Positions 25,811 to 35,013 of a stretch of DNA of 64,000 nucleotides are shown here, in pieces. The translations under genes and the position numbers were made by a program. This stretch comes from Chitinophaga nivalis (GTDB taxonomy: Bacteria > Bacteroidota > Bacteroidia > Chitinophagales > Chitinophagaceae). The stretch lies in NCBI RefSeq assembly GCF_025989125.1, contig NZ_JAPDNR010000001.1:4948087-5012086 (forward strand), read 5' to 3'. The notes below the pieces were generated by a model that was not told the DNA's origin, ran no database searches, and saw nothing but the letters and a program-made list of their open reading frames with translations. The stretch's first letter is position 1. Every line of letters begins with the position of its first letter.

Positions 25811-28105
25811 ATGAAAAGGATTTTGTTGTTACTTCTCCTGACACCGCAGCTACTTGCTGCACAACATGTACATCCTGCAAATACAATACCGGCGGCTAAG
25901 ACCGTGGCATATGATCTGTATATTCATGACACGATTGTTAACTATACCGGCAAAAAGGTACACGCCATGGGCATCAATGGCCGGATACCTGGTCCTGTAT
26001 TGTATTTCACGGAGGGAGATACGGCCGTGATCCGGGTGCACAACGAAATGATGCATGAGACTTCCCTCCACTGGCACGGGCTATTACTCCCCAATCTGAT
26101 GGATGGCGTCCCCTATCTCACGACACCGGCTATACGTTCCCATACTACCTATACCTATACGATTCCGCTGCGGCAATCCGGTACCTATTGGTACCATTCT
26201 CATACCATGCTGCAGGAACAAAGCGGTGTATATGGTTCCATTGTGATACAGCCCCGGCAACCGCGGTATAAAACCGATGGCGATGCCGTACTGCTGTTTT
26301 CCGACTGGACCAACGAATCGCCGCATGAAGTGATGCATACCCTCCGCCGTAAAGACGAAGCCAATGAATGGTATGCCATTAAAAAAAAGTATCCGCAAAG
26401 CCTGGACAAACTGCTGCAACATAAAGCCTGGGGAGAGCGGGTGCGTTATGCGTGGCAAAAGATGCCCCCCATGGACCTCAGTGATGTGTATTATCATGCC
26501 TTCCTCTTAAACGGCGCGCGCTCCCTGTCTCTCGCCGGTTATGCACCTGGCAGCAAAATCAGGTTGCGGGTCGTCAACGGTTCTTCTTCTACGTATATGC
26601 ACCTGCAATATGCCGGTGGCCCCCTGGAGCTGATCGCCGCCGATGGCGTGGATGTGCAGCCGGTGAAAGTCGGGCGTATCCTGATCGGGATTGCGGAAAC
26701 CTATGATTTCCTGCTAACGGTGCCGGCTACCGGCACCAGCGAGTTAAGGGCTACTGCACAGGATGTGACCGGCTATGCTGCTGCCTGGCTGGGACGCGGC
26801 GACACTATCCGTGCGCCGGATATACCTGCTCCCGATGTGTGGCGGATGAGTGGCATGATGGCCCTTACCGCCGTTAACATGCCCGACGCCATGCAAATGG
26901 ATCATGGCAATGGTATGGACCATTCCCTGATGGATATGGATATGAATATGGACACTAACGTTATGGACCATACGAAAATGAACCATCCTCCTGATAAGCA
27001 ACCGGCACAGCAGGATACTAACGCCATGGACCATACGAAAATGAATCATGCCGCCATGCATCATGGTCAATCCGATAAAATGGCAATGGCGCCTGTGAAC
27101 AGGGAGCCATCATCCGCCACGGAGGCGCCGGTATTTAATTACCACCTGCTGAAAGCGCTTCACCCTACTGCATTTCCGACCCATCAACCGGTACGCCGGG
27201 AAACGCTGCGGTTAAACGGTAACATGTACCGCTATGTATGGCGGATCAATAATAAAACCCTGTCTGCTGCTGATAAGCTATTGATAAAAAAGGGAGAGAT
27301 TGTACAGTTCGACCTGGTGAATGAAACCATGATGAACCACCCGATGCACCTGCACGGGCACTATTTCCGGGTGTTGAACAAACAGGGTGATTTTTCACCG
27401 CTGAAACATACCGTAGACGTACCGCCGATGAGCACTGTAAAGATTCAGTTTGAAGCCAGTGAAGACAAAGACTGGTTCTTTCACTGCCATGTCTTATATC
27501 ATATGATGACCGGTATGGCGCGTATCGTTTCGTATGAAGGCAGCGTCAGGGATACCGCCTTACGGGATTTTCCGTTGAAGACCATGCTGAAAGAAGACCG
27601 GGAATGGCTGTTTTATGGCAGCCTTGCCGCTAAAAGTCATATGGCCGAACTAAAGGCCAACTACCTCAATGCAGCCAATGCCTTCCGGTTGGAAGCGGAT
27701 GCCAATTATTCGGGGCAGTACGAAGCGGATGTCAGTTACGAACGTTATGTCAATGATTGGTTCCGGCCTTACATCGGGGTAACCAGTCTGCGGCAAACCT
27801 ATTACCAGCTGTTCAGCGGCAAGGAGGTCTTTGAGCAGGAAGCGGAGTTGTTGCCGGTCATCGGGGTACGGTATACCCTGCCGTTTTTTATTGAGTCGGA
27901 TCTGCGCATCAACAGTCAGGGGCGGGTGCGGCTGGCGCTGGAAGGCGAACAGTGGTTGCTGCCGCGTTTATTCTTTAACTGGCAGGCCAATACCGACTGG
28001 GAATATCACCTGGATCTCCAGTATATGCTGGGTAAAAAATGGTCGCTTTCCGGTGGCTATGATTCGCGGTACAGATGGGGCGGTGGTTTACTGTGGCGGT
28101 TTTAA
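25811..28105 (+). CDS. multicopper oxidase (CopA-like) with CopB-like C-terminal extension
   Basis: A 764-residue exported protein counted from the ATG at 25811 (MKRILLLLLLTPQLLAAQ, a signal peptide); an upstream ATG at 25739 adds 24 residues and is unlikely. All four copper ligand clusters are present: HWHG (87-90), HSH (129-131), HPMHLHGHYF, and HCHVLYHMMTGM. Between the second and third cupredoxin domains lies a Met/His-rich stretch (MDHTKMNH twice, MDMDMNMD), as in CopA. About 140 C-terminal residues after the oxidase (from FRLEADANYSGQYEADVSYERYV) resemble the alternating beta strands of CopB outer-membrane proteins. Copper detoxification is the likely role. Confidence 0.85.
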   Translation: MKRILLLLLLTPQLLAAQHVHPANTIPAAKTVAYDLYIHDTIVNYTGKKVHAMGINGRIPGPVLYFTEGDTAVIRVHNEMMHETSLHWHGLLLPNLMDGVPYLTTPAIRSHTTYTYTIPLRQSGTYWYHSHTMLQEQSGVYGSIVIQPRQPRYKTDGDAVLLFSDWTNESPHEVMHTLRRKDEANEWYAIKKKYPQSLDKLLQHKAWGERVRYAWQKMPPMDLSDVYYHAFLLNGARSLSLAGYAPGSKIRLRVVNGSSSTYMHLQYAGGPLELIAADGVDVQPVKVGRILIGIAETYDFLLTVPATGTSELRATAQDVTGYAAAWLGRGDTIRAPDIPAPDVWRMSGMMALTAVNMPDAMQMDHGNGMDHSLMDMDMNMDTNVMDHTKMNHPPDKQPAQQDTNAMDHTKMNHAAMHHGQSDKMAMAPVNREPSSATEAPVFNYHLLKALHPTAFPTHQPVRRETLRLNGNMYRYVWRINNKTLSAADKLLIKKGEIVQFDLVNETMMNHPMHLHGHYFRVLNKQGDFSPLKHTVDVPPMSTVKIQFEASEDKDWFFHCHVLYHMMTGMARIVSYEGSVRDTALRDFPLKTMLKEDREWLFYGSLAAKSHMAELKANYLNAANAFRLEADANYSGQYEADVSYERYVNDWFRPYIGVTSLRQTYYQLFSGKEVFEQEAELLPVIGVRYTLPFFIESDLRINSQGRVRLALEGEQWLLPRLFFNWQANTDWEYHLDLQYMLGKKWSLSGGYDSRYRWGGGLLWRF

Positions 28106-28124
28106 ACAATATAGATCAATAAAA

Positions 28125-28154
28125 AACGGCCCGGAGAGCATTCTCCGGGCCGTT
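28125..28154. terminator. bidirectional terminator between the copper oxidase gene and lepA
   Basis: A perfect 13-bp stem (AACGGCCCGGAGA with its complement) around loop GCAT. On the minus strand it is followed by T6, giving a canonical terminator for lepA, whose stop is at 28181. Confidence 0.85.
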
Positions 28155-28180
28155 GTATAAATATGATCTGCATTGCAGCC

Positions 28181-29974
28181 TTAATCGTCTAATTTCAGTA
28201 CTGCCAGGAATGCTTCCTGCGGTACTTCTACGTTACCGATCTGGCGCATACGCTTTTTACCTTCTTTCTGTTTCTCCAGGAGTTTACGTTTACGGGAGAT
28301 ATCACCACCATAACATTTAGCGGTAACGTCTTTACGCATCGCACTGATGTTTTCACGCGCTACGATTTTCGCACCGATAGCAGCCTGGATAGCGATGAGG
28401 AACTGCTGACGTGGCAACAGCTCTTTCAGCTTCTCACACAGTTTACGACCGAAGTCCTGAGCACGGCTGCGGTGAATCAGGGCGCTCAATGCATCCACTT
28501 TATCACCGTTCAGCAGGATGTCCATTTTCACGATATCACTGTCACGGAAACCGATAGGTGTATAGTCAAATGAAGCATAGCCACGGGTCTGACTCTTCAG
28601 TTTATCATAAAAGTCAAATACGATCTCTGTCAGCGGCAGTTCAAACATCAGCTCTACCCGGGTAGTGGTCAGGTAGCTCTGGTTCAGCAGAATACCACGT
28701 TTACCGAGACACAGGGTCATGATGTTACCGATGTATTCCGGTTTGGTGATGATCTGCGCCCGGATGAAAGGCTCTTCGATCCTGTCCAGTTTGGTAGGGT
28801 CGGGCATTTCACTGGGGTTATTTACGATGACTGTGCCTTCGTTGGTGGTGTGGGCAATAAAACCTACGTTGGGTACGGTAGTAATTACCGTCTGGTTAAA
28901 CTCCCTTTCCAGGCGTTCCTGTATGATTTCCATGTGGAGCATACCCAGGAATCCGCAACGGAAGCCAAAGCCCAATGCCTGGGAGGTTTCCAGTTCGTAG
29001 GTCAGGGAAGCGTCGTTCAGCTGCAGTTTATCCATGCAGTCGCGCAGCTCCTCGAAGTCTTCGGTAACTACCGGGAAGATACCGGCAAATACCATGGGTT
29101 TTACTTCCTGGAATCCCTTGATGCCTTCTGTACACGGTTTGTTAGCCAGGGTGATGGTATCCCCTACTTTTACTTCACGGGCATTTTTGATACCTGTGAT
29201 GATATAACCTACGTCGCCGGTAAATACTTCTTTTCTGGCTTCCAGTCCGAGTTTGAGGATACCTACTTCATCCGCTTCATATTCATCACCAGTATTTACA
29301 AACTTGATTTTATCTCCTTTTTTGATGGTACCGTTGAAGATGCGGAAATAAGCGATGATACCGCGGAAAGAGTTAAATACGCTATCGAAGATCAGTGCCT
29401 GTAATGGTTCATCGTTGCTACCTTTGGGCGCCGGAATGCGGCTCACAATGGATTCCAGGATTTCTTCAATACCAATACCTGTTTTACCGGATGCCAGGAG
29501 GATATCTTCGTCTTTTACGCCAATCAGTTCTATGATCTGGTCTTTCACTTCTTCAATCATCGCGCCGGGCATATCAATTTTATTGATTACCGGAATGATT
29601 TCGAGGTCGTTTTCCAAAGCAAGATACAGGTTGGAGATGGTTTGTGCCTGGATACCCTGGGCAGCGTCTACCAGCAGCAGGGCGCCTTCACAGGCGGCCA
29701 GTGCGCGGGAAACTTCGTAGGAGAAGTCTACGTGACCGGGCGTATCAATCAGGTTAAACACATATTGTTCGCCGCTTTTGGCGGTGTAATTCATCTGGAT
29801 GGCATGACTCTTAATGGTGATCCCTTTCTCTCTCTCCAGGTCCATGTCGTCCAGTACCTGGGCCTGCATGTCGCGGTCAGAAATGGTTTTGGTGTGTTCC
29901 AGTAATCGGTCAGCCAGGGTACTTTTACCGTGGTCAATATGGGCAATGATACAAAAATTGCGAATATTCTTCAT
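28181..29974 (-). CDS. lepA: translation elongation factor 4 (LepA)
   Basis: A 597-residue GTPase that binds the ribosome and affects translocation. Counting from the ATG at 29974 gives MKNIRNFCIIAHIDHGKSTL with the G1 loop, DTPGHVDFSYEVSRALAACEG (G3) and NKIDMPGA (G4). The LepA-specific C-terminal domain is present, with KYGG-type sequence (AKCYGGDISRKRKLLEKQKEGKKRM). A frame extension to 30037 adds 21 residues without homology. Length matches the family (about 600). Confidence 0.97.
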   Translation of the reverse strand: MKNIRNFCIIAHIDHGKSTLADRLLEHTKTISDRDMQAQVLDDMDLEREKGITIKSHAIQMNYTAKSGEQYVFNLIDTPGHVDFSYEVSRALAACEGALLLVDAAQGIQAQTISNLYLALENDLEIIPVINKIDMPGAMIEEVKDQIIELIGVKDEDILLASGKTGIGIEEILESIVSRIPAPKGSNDEPLQALIFDSVFNSFRGIIAYFRIFNGTIKKGDKIKFVNTGDEYEADEVGILKLGLEARKEVFTGDVGYIITGIKNAREVKVGDTITLANKPCTEGIKGFQEVKPMVFAGIFPVVTEDFEELRDCMDKLQLNDASLTYELETSQALGFGFRCGFLGMLHMEIIQERLEREFNQTVITTVPNVGFIAHTTNEGTVIVNNPSEMPDPTKLDRIEEPFIRAQIITKPEYIGNIMTLCLGKRGILLNQSYLTTTRVELMFELPLTEIVFDFYDKLKSQTRGYASFDYTPIGFRDSDIVKMDILLNGDKVDALSALIHRSRAQDFGRKLCEKLKELLPRQQFLIAIQAAIGAKIVARENISAMRKDVTAKCYGGDISRKRKLLEKQKEGKKRMRQIGNVEVPQEAFLAVLKLDD

Positions 29975-30232
29975 ATGATGATTTGCGGTTCCATCGGTAT
30001 ACGGTACAATTATGCCATAAACCGTTTCAGCCGGCAAAGGTATTGAAATTAGTTCATTAGTTAATACGATAATGCAAGAGAATTCCTAATTCAAAGGTAC
30101 TTTAACAGATTGATGTGCAGATAACAGTGCCTATTTTAAGAAAAATTAAGAAGAGAGATATTTTTACCTGTTTTCTCAGAAAAAAGCGTTAATATCCCTG
30201 AAAACATTTGTTCATTATAAATCAATAGCACC

Positions 30233-30490
30233 ATGGACCTGAAGCAACAATTTGAAGCAGCCAAGGAATTAAGTAAAAGCTTGCCCACGAAGCCATCCAA
30301 TGAGATCCTGTTACAGTTATATTCTCTCTATAAACAAGGTTCTACCGGAGATGTGGATACAGATCCGCCATCCAATCCGTTTGATTTTGTGGAGAAAGCC
30401 AAACACGAAGCCTGGTCTGGCCTGAAAGGAAAAACCCAAGAGGCGGCCATGCAGGAATACATTGACCTGGTGAACCGGCTGAAACAATAA
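30233..30490 (+). CDS. acyl-CoA-binding protein
   Basis: An 85-residue four-helix protein of the ACBP family. The conserved elements are LYSLYKQGSTGDV, NPFDFVEKAKHEAWSGLKGKT and the C-terminal AMQEYIDLVNRL. ACBPs bind long-chain acyl-CoA in the cytoplasm, buffering or carrying it. Bacterial copies are less common than eukaryotic ones but occur in Bacteroidota. It is followed by a G/C hairpin at 30523-30564. Confidence 0.9.
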   Translation: MDLKQQFEAAKELSKSLPTKPSNEILLQLYSLYKQGSTGDVDTDPPSNPFDFVEKAKHEAWSGLKGKTQEAAMQEYIDLVNRLKQ

Positions 30491-30522
30491 TAGTTATTGC
30501 TATCTGACAAATAATACGTCTG

Positions 30523-30564
30523 ACCGGCAGCAGTGCAGCTGTACAACGCTGCGCTGCTGCCGGT
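30523..30564 (+). terminator. hairpin after the acyl-CoA-binding protein gene
   Basis: A 16-bp stem with one G-U pair (ACCGGCAGCAGTGCAG with CTGCGCTGCTGCCGGT) around a 10-base loop. Only a weak T-rich tail follows, so it may be a terminator or a stabilising 3' structure. Confidence 0.55.
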
Positions 30565-30637
30565 TATGTATTATAACTATCTTATCAAAATCCCCCGCTT
30601 GCACTTAAACAGCCCAAAAAGCCTTACTTTTGGGCCT

Positions 30638-31876
30638 ATGATACCAGCATATACAATAAGCGAAAAGACACAGCATTTTCTGGCACTGGAAGAACAGTAT
30701 GGCGCGCACAATTACCATCCGTTACCGGTAGTACTTGAGCGCGGAGAAGGTGTTCATTTATGGGATGTTGATGGCAAACGTTACTACGATTTTTTATCTG
30801 GTTATTCTGCAGTTAACCAGGGACACTGTCACCCCAAAATTATTGCGACCCTGATAGCACAGGCGCAAAAGCTCACCCTTACTTCCCGGGCCTTTTATAA
30901 TGACCTGTTGGGCGAATACTCCCGGTTCATTACCCAATACTTCGGGTATGACAAAGTATTACCGATGAACACCGGCGTGGAAGCCGTTGAAACGGCCCTG
31001 AAACTTTGCCGTCACTGGGCATACATCGTCAAAGGTGTTCCTGAAAATGCGGCTAAAATCATTGTATGCGCCAATAACTTCCACGGCCGTACGTTAAATG
31101 TCATTTCATTCAGTACAGATCCCACAGCACGTAATAACTTCGGACCTTTCATCAGTGGTTACGAGGTCATTCCCTATAATGACCTGCCCGCACTGGCAAA
31201 GGCCTTACAGGATAAAAATGTAGCCGGGTTCCTGGTAGAACCTATACAGGGTGAAGCCGGTGTAATGGTACCGGATGAAGGGTATTTATCCAAAGCCTTT
31301 CAGTATTGCCGCGATGCCAATGTATTGTTCATTGCAGATGAAATCCAGACAGGACTTGCCCGTACCGGTAAGATGCTGGCCTGCGACCATGAAAATGTGC
31401 GGCCGGATATCCTTATCCTTGGAAAAGCTTTATCTGGTGGAACCTTACCGGTGAGTGCCGTATTAGCCGACGACGAAATTATGCTGACCATTAAACCAGG
31501 TGAACACGGTTCTACCTATGGTGGCAACCCGTTGGCCTGTAAAGTGGCGATCACGGCATTACAGGTACTAAAGGACGAAAAGCTGGCGGAAAATGCGGCA
31601 GCCATGGGACAACTGCTACGGCAGGGATTACTGGATCTGCAATCGCCCTATATTTCCCTGGTACGCGGTAAAGGCTTGCTGAATGCTATTGTTATCAAAC
31701 ATAAAGATCCGGAAGCGGCGTGGGATTTATGCCTGACGCTCAAGGAAAACGGCCTGCTGGCAAAGCCTACGCACGGCGATAAAATAAGATTTGCACCACC
31801 CCTCACCATTACCGCAGCACAGATTGCGGAGTGTGTGCAGATCATCAAAAAGAGTCTCGATGAGGCTTTGAGCTAA
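30638..31876 (+). CDS. rocD: ornithine aminotransferase
   Basis: A 412-residue class III PLP aminotransferase. The start MIPAYTISEKTQHFLALEEQYGAHNYHPLPVVL is typical of ornithine-oxo-acid transaminases, which form glutamate semialdehyde for proline or glutamate. The PLP Lys lies in LILGKALSGG and the GEHGSTYGGNPLA motif follows. The longer frame to 30533 crosses a hairpin and is rejected. A -7-like element TACTTTTG ends six bases before the ATG (30625-30632), which would leave almost no 5' untranslated leader. The next gene starts 7 bp downstream and is probably co-transcribed. Confidence 0.92.
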   Translation: MIPAYTISEKTQHFLALEEQYGAHNYHPLPVVLERGEGVHLWDVDGKRYYDFLSGYSAVNQGHCHPKIIATLIAQAQKLTLTSRAFYNDLLGEYSRFITQYFGYDKVLPMNTGVEAVETALKLCRHWAYIVKGVPENAAKIIVCANNFHGRTLNVISFSTDPTARNNFGPFISGYEVIPYNDLPALAKALQDKNVAGFLVEPIQGEAGVMVPDEGYLSKAFQYCRDANVLFIADEIQTGLARTGKMLACDHENVRPDILILGKALSGGTLPVSAVLADDEIMLTIKPGEHGSTYGGNPLACKVAITALQVLKDEKLAENAAAMGQLLRQGLLDLQSPYISLVRGKGLLNAIVIKHKDPEAAWDLCLTLKENGLLAKPTHGDKIRFAPPLTITAAQIAECVQIIKKSLDEALS

Positions 31877-31883
31877 TAACGCT

Positions 31884-32525
31884 ATGACAACAACACACAA
31901 AGCCATCCGTAGTTCCGGATGGAAAACAGATTTCATCATTGGCTTTCCGGATGGTCTCTTTCTTTTGTTCTTTGCCACACAGGTAATCCAGGTATTTCCG
32001 ATGGAAGTACAATCCTTTTATACGCTCCAGCTGTGTATCTGGGTTGCCGGCAGCATACTGGTGATGTTCAGTGCCTTTCAGGCCAATAAAGGGGATACAC
32101 AGCATGATAGCTCCCTGATGACTGAGGAGGAACGCATAAAACTGCAACGGCTGGATATCAACGACCATACCATTACACACATTGAGCAGGAAATGGAAAA
32201 GGATGCCCGGCTGTGGGAACAAACACTGGAAACAGAGCAGGTAACAGAAATAACGTTTAACCGTTCCCGTGCCATACAAAGCGCGTTGTTTACCGGCTTT
32301 TTTTTCCTGTTGGGCGGCGCCCTCTCTTTAGGGCCTTATCTGTCTAATGAAAATTTTCCGGCGGCATCACAAACGAGTATGATGCTGGTATTTCTGGGGC
32401 TCACAACTTTTAGTTTTATCAAAGCTAAAATCACGGCGCAACGGCCGGTACCTGTTATCTTACGTTACTGGCTCACCGGACTGGGGATCTTCCTGGTTGC
32501 CTGGGTATTGCACCGCCTGATATAA
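31884..32525 (+). CDS. VIT1/CCC1-like membrane protein, divergent
   Basis: A 213-residue protein with about five membrane helices. DFIIGFPDGLFLLFFATQ resembles the first helix of VIT/CCC1 metal transporters (which carry a GxxDG motif), and AIQSALFTGFFFLLGGALSLGPYL matches the later helix pair. The acidic, helical cytoplasmic stretch with EEERIKLQRLDINDH fits the metal-binding region between them. The family moves Fe2+ or Mn2+; selectivity here is unknown. It directly follows rocD and ends at a good terminator. Confidence 0.65.
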   Translation: MTTTHKAIRSSGWKTDFIIGFPDGLFLLFFATQVIQVFPMEVQSFYTLQLCIWVAGSILVMFSAFQANKGDTQHDSSLMTEEERIKLQRLDINDHTITHIEQEMEKDARLWEQTLETEQVTEITFNRSRAIQSALFTGFFFLLGGALSLGPYLSNENFPAASQTSMMLVFLGLTTFSFIKAKITAQRPVPVILRYWLTGLGIFLVAWVLHRLI

Positions 32526-32541
32526 AGTAATTTTTTTGTTG

Positions 32542-32581
32542 GATCCGGGTATTATGCAGCATAATACCCGGATCTTTTTTT
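32542..32581 (+). terminator. intrinsic terminator of the rocD unit
   Basis: A perfect 14-bp stem (GATCCGGGTATTAT, loop GCAGC, ATAATACCCGGATC) followed by T7. Confidence 0.9.
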
Positions 32582-32597
32582 ATTACCTGTAGCCAGC

Positions 32598-32978
32598 TTA
32601 TTTGGTGGTACGGGTAAACAGCACACATCCAAACGCTACCAGCGCACCGGCCAGTGATAAATACAAGGCGATACCTGTTTGCGGGCACTCTCCCATCTCA
32701 CAACGGGCAAACAGCACCATATTACGGAAAGTCCATGCCAGCAAAAATCCGGATACAAAGAGATTGATCCGGCCAATCCACTTATTACGGATCAGGAACA
32801 ATATAATGGCCATTATACTCAGTATAATATTCAGCCGGCCAGGCTCCCCATAGCTGGACCCCGTAGTATTAAGACCTGTAAAAACAAGCTGTCTGCTTTC
32901 AATCGCAGACCAGGGAAAAAAGGCACACACCATTACCAGCAATGCTGCCAGTATACCAATTATAGCCGTCCTGGACAT
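32598..32978 (-). CDS. small membrane protein, unknown function
   Basis: A 126-residue protein counted from the ATG at 32978 (MSRTAIIGILAALLVMVCAFFPWSAIES). Four hydrophobic helices are visible. A pair of Cys in the third loop (ARCEMGECPQTG) faces the same side as the first loop. The WS and TTGSSYGEPGRLNI sequence between helices 1 and 2 recurs in small Bacteroidota membrane proteins, but I recognise no function. It diverges from the next gene. Confidence 0.6.
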   Translation of the reverse strand: MSRTAIIGILAALLVMVCAFFPWSAIESRQLVFTGLNTTGSSYGEPGRLNIILSIMAIILFLIRNKWIGRINLFVSGFLLAWTFRNMVLFARCEMGECPQTGIALYLSLAGALVAFGCVLFTRTTK

Positions 32979-33101
32979 ATATTTCTTTTTTAGGGGAGCA
33001 AAGGTAGTAATAAAGCAGCACGAATATATCACCTCCTTCCCGGCCGGATTTTCTTTGAAAGCAATTTTACTAACTGCATCTTTGTGTAAACAACCCTATT
33101 C

Positions 33102-33614
33102 ATGACCGGAAGCACGCTTTTACCACTCACTACTCAGGAAATACAGGCCTTGCAACAACTAAAGCGGGAAATGTTTCGCGGATTTGTTTTACTGCTGATG
33201 GTAACCCTTGCCTTTGCCGCTTTTTTTATCCGCGTACTGGCGGAGTTGTTTACCCCCCATTTTACGGCAGATGGATATCTTATCCTGGCATTCTGTGCCT
33301 TTATTACCGGGATGGGTAGTTTTACCGCCCACGGCCAATACTGCAAAATACAGCTGCTGCGTAAAGACCTGCAGGAAGGCCATAAAATATGGATACAGCA
33401 AAAGATTCTCCGGCTGCAGCTCCCCCAGGGTGCGGTACGTACCAGCGCCTTCAGTTTGCTGGAGCTGCCGGGTTTTTCCTGGCAGATCAATTACGTGAGA
33501 GGCGCTTTACAACAGATCAACCGTATTGCGGAACTACAACCAGGAGATATGGTTACGCTGGAAGTAACGCCCCATTACAGTATTGCTTTATTACTCCGGA
33601 AGGAAACCATTTAA
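33102..33614 (+). CDS. membrane protein with C-terminal soluble domain, unknown function
   Basis: A 170-residue protein with two membrane helices (about residues 26-50 and 58-75), then a cytoplasmic part with RKDLQEGHKIWIQQKILRLQ and the ending LQPGDMVTLEVTPHYSIALLLRKE. No domain is recognised. It is monocistronic; a candidate structured RNA lies about 360 bp downstream on the other strand. Confidence 0.55.
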   Translation: MTGSTLLPLTTQEIQALQQLKREMFRGFVLLLMVTLAFAAFFIRVLAELFTPHFTADGYLILAFCAFITGMGSFTAHGQYCKIQLLRKDLQEGHKIWIQQKILRLQLPQGAVRTSAFSLLELPGFSWQINYVRGALQQINRIAELQPGDMVTLEVTPHYSIALLLRKETI

Positions 33615-33977
33615 ATACCCTGATAGCGTATATTAATTACCGTTAGTTCCCAGTTATTACTAACTATATAAAATCCTGCTATACACGGTTTATTTTTAGC
33701 TGTTTTTCTTTTGTAAAGATGCCAGTCATCTATCTAAAAAAACAGGTAACATACCACCTATCTCAACAGATAAAACAGAAGTATTACTACAGCGTATATC
33801 CGTCATAGTTATGCCATATAAACCACATTGGTCTAATTAGTTGCTGCAGCCGCCAGACAGCTATCAACGGCCTCTTGCGCGAAGCAGGCATCAAGTATCT
33901 TATTTTGCACTGCTGTAAGATGACAGCACTGCAGACAGACCGTTTATGCTAAGATGGAAAAGTGGAGGTAAGATGAT
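33615..33977. other. no gene seen
   Basis: AT-rich spacer of about 360 bp. No frame of useful length, no hairpin with a T-tract and no repeat was found. Confidence 0.5.
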
Positions 33978-34153
33978 AAAAAAAGAAGCGGTAAGAATAC
34001 CGCTTCCAATAATTTAACCATATCCTATGAAAAACCTGCACCAAAGATAGCCGTATCCGTTATGCCGGCCATATTAATCTGGTGAACGCATCATTTTTTC
34101 CCGGGAACGTGCTGTTTTTTACTTTCTGCATGTCGGATAACTCATAGGATATG
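33978..34153 (-). ncRNA. candidate structured RNA with closing stem and terminator
   Basis: Read on the minus strand, CATATCCTATGA (34153-34142) pairs with TCATAGGATATG (34030-34019), closing a 111-base interior. Inside, TATCCG-AC-ATGC (34139-34128) pairs with GCAT-AA-CGGATA (34065-34054) with a symmetrical 2x2 internal loop. The structure is followed by a 9-bp terminator stem, GAAGCGGTA, loop, TACCGCTTC (34006-33985), and T7 (33984-33978). A CACCA/TGGTG pair could form a pseudoknot. It lies between the two hypothetical units and downstream of the methyltransferase gene, so it may be processed from that transcript or have its own promoter. Confidence 0.45.
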
Positions 34154-34234
34154 ATGCCCTGCGAAATCAGGTGTCATATCTTGTCGTTGTACTTTTTTGT
34201 GGATAGCATAGCGGCAGCGGCCATGCAACCGAAG

Positions 34235-34798
34235 TCACCATAAAAAAGGGATCAGTCGGTGTGTGCGCTGCTGATAGTGACTGTAGGCATCCGGGAAGAG
34301 ATCGCATAGTAATTTTTCTTCTGCCCCTATCTTCACACATAAACCCAGTGTATACAGTACCGTTATGAACATACCGGGCCAGCTGCCGGTAACCAGACAG
34401 GTGCCGGCCAAAGCCATGATAAATCCGGTATAGATGGGATGTCTGACCCAATGGTATGGGCCGCTCACAATCAGCTCATGCGCTTTCTTCGCCGCCACGC
34501 CGCCACTCCAGTTCACGCCCAACATCAGCCGCGACCAGATACACAAACCAATGCCCACTATACATAACACCGCGCCGGTTAGCTGCCAGCCAGCCGTAGC
34601 GGGTAATATGCGTACCCTGTTATTGATAAACACCGGAAGATATAATAACACAAACGCCAGTACGTAGCCCATAAAGGCCATGACTTGCTGCTGCCTGGTT
34701 CTATGTTGTACATTTTCTTTGGTCGCATTCCGGAGTAGCCCCCAACAAACAATAAACAGGGCCCAGCCAACAAAAGAAATCCACATGCAGGTATTCAT
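34235..34798 (-). CDS. isoprenylcysteine carboxyl methyltransferase-like membrane protein
   Basis: A 187-residue protein from the ATG at 34798 (MNTCMWISFVGWALFIVC); the longer frame to 34942 lacks membrane character at its start. About five helices precede the family signature GPYHWVRHPIYTGF, then EEKLLCDLFPDAYSHYQQRTHRLIPF at the C-terminus. These SAM-dependent ICMT/PEMT-type enzymes methylate lipids or other membrane substrates; prenylated proteins are not expected in this organism, so the substrate is unknown. Confidence 0.8.
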   Translation of the reverse strand: MNTCMWISFVGWALFIVCWGLLRNATKENVQHRTRQQQVMAFMGYVLAFVLLYLPVFINNRVRILPATAGWQLTGAVLCIVGIGLCIWSRLMLGVNWSGGVAAKKAHELIVSGPYHWVRHPIYTGFIMALAGTCLVTGSWPGMFITVLYTLGLCVKIGAEEKLLCDLFPDAYSHYQQRTHRLIPFLW

Positions 34799-35013
34799 AA
34801 ATAAGGAATGATTTTCTGAGGTAATGGTTTCGGTTCCCGGATACGGTGACAGGACCGCAGTTAAAGATAAGGAATAATAGCATCTGCCGGCGCAGCCATC
34901 ATAGTCTACTGATATAGTAGGAAACCTGTGATTAAATTGCAATCGTTTGCATTAATTTCGAAGTACGCATCTGTATCTACCAGCTTTCTTTTTCAACCTA
35001 CAAAACCCTAATA

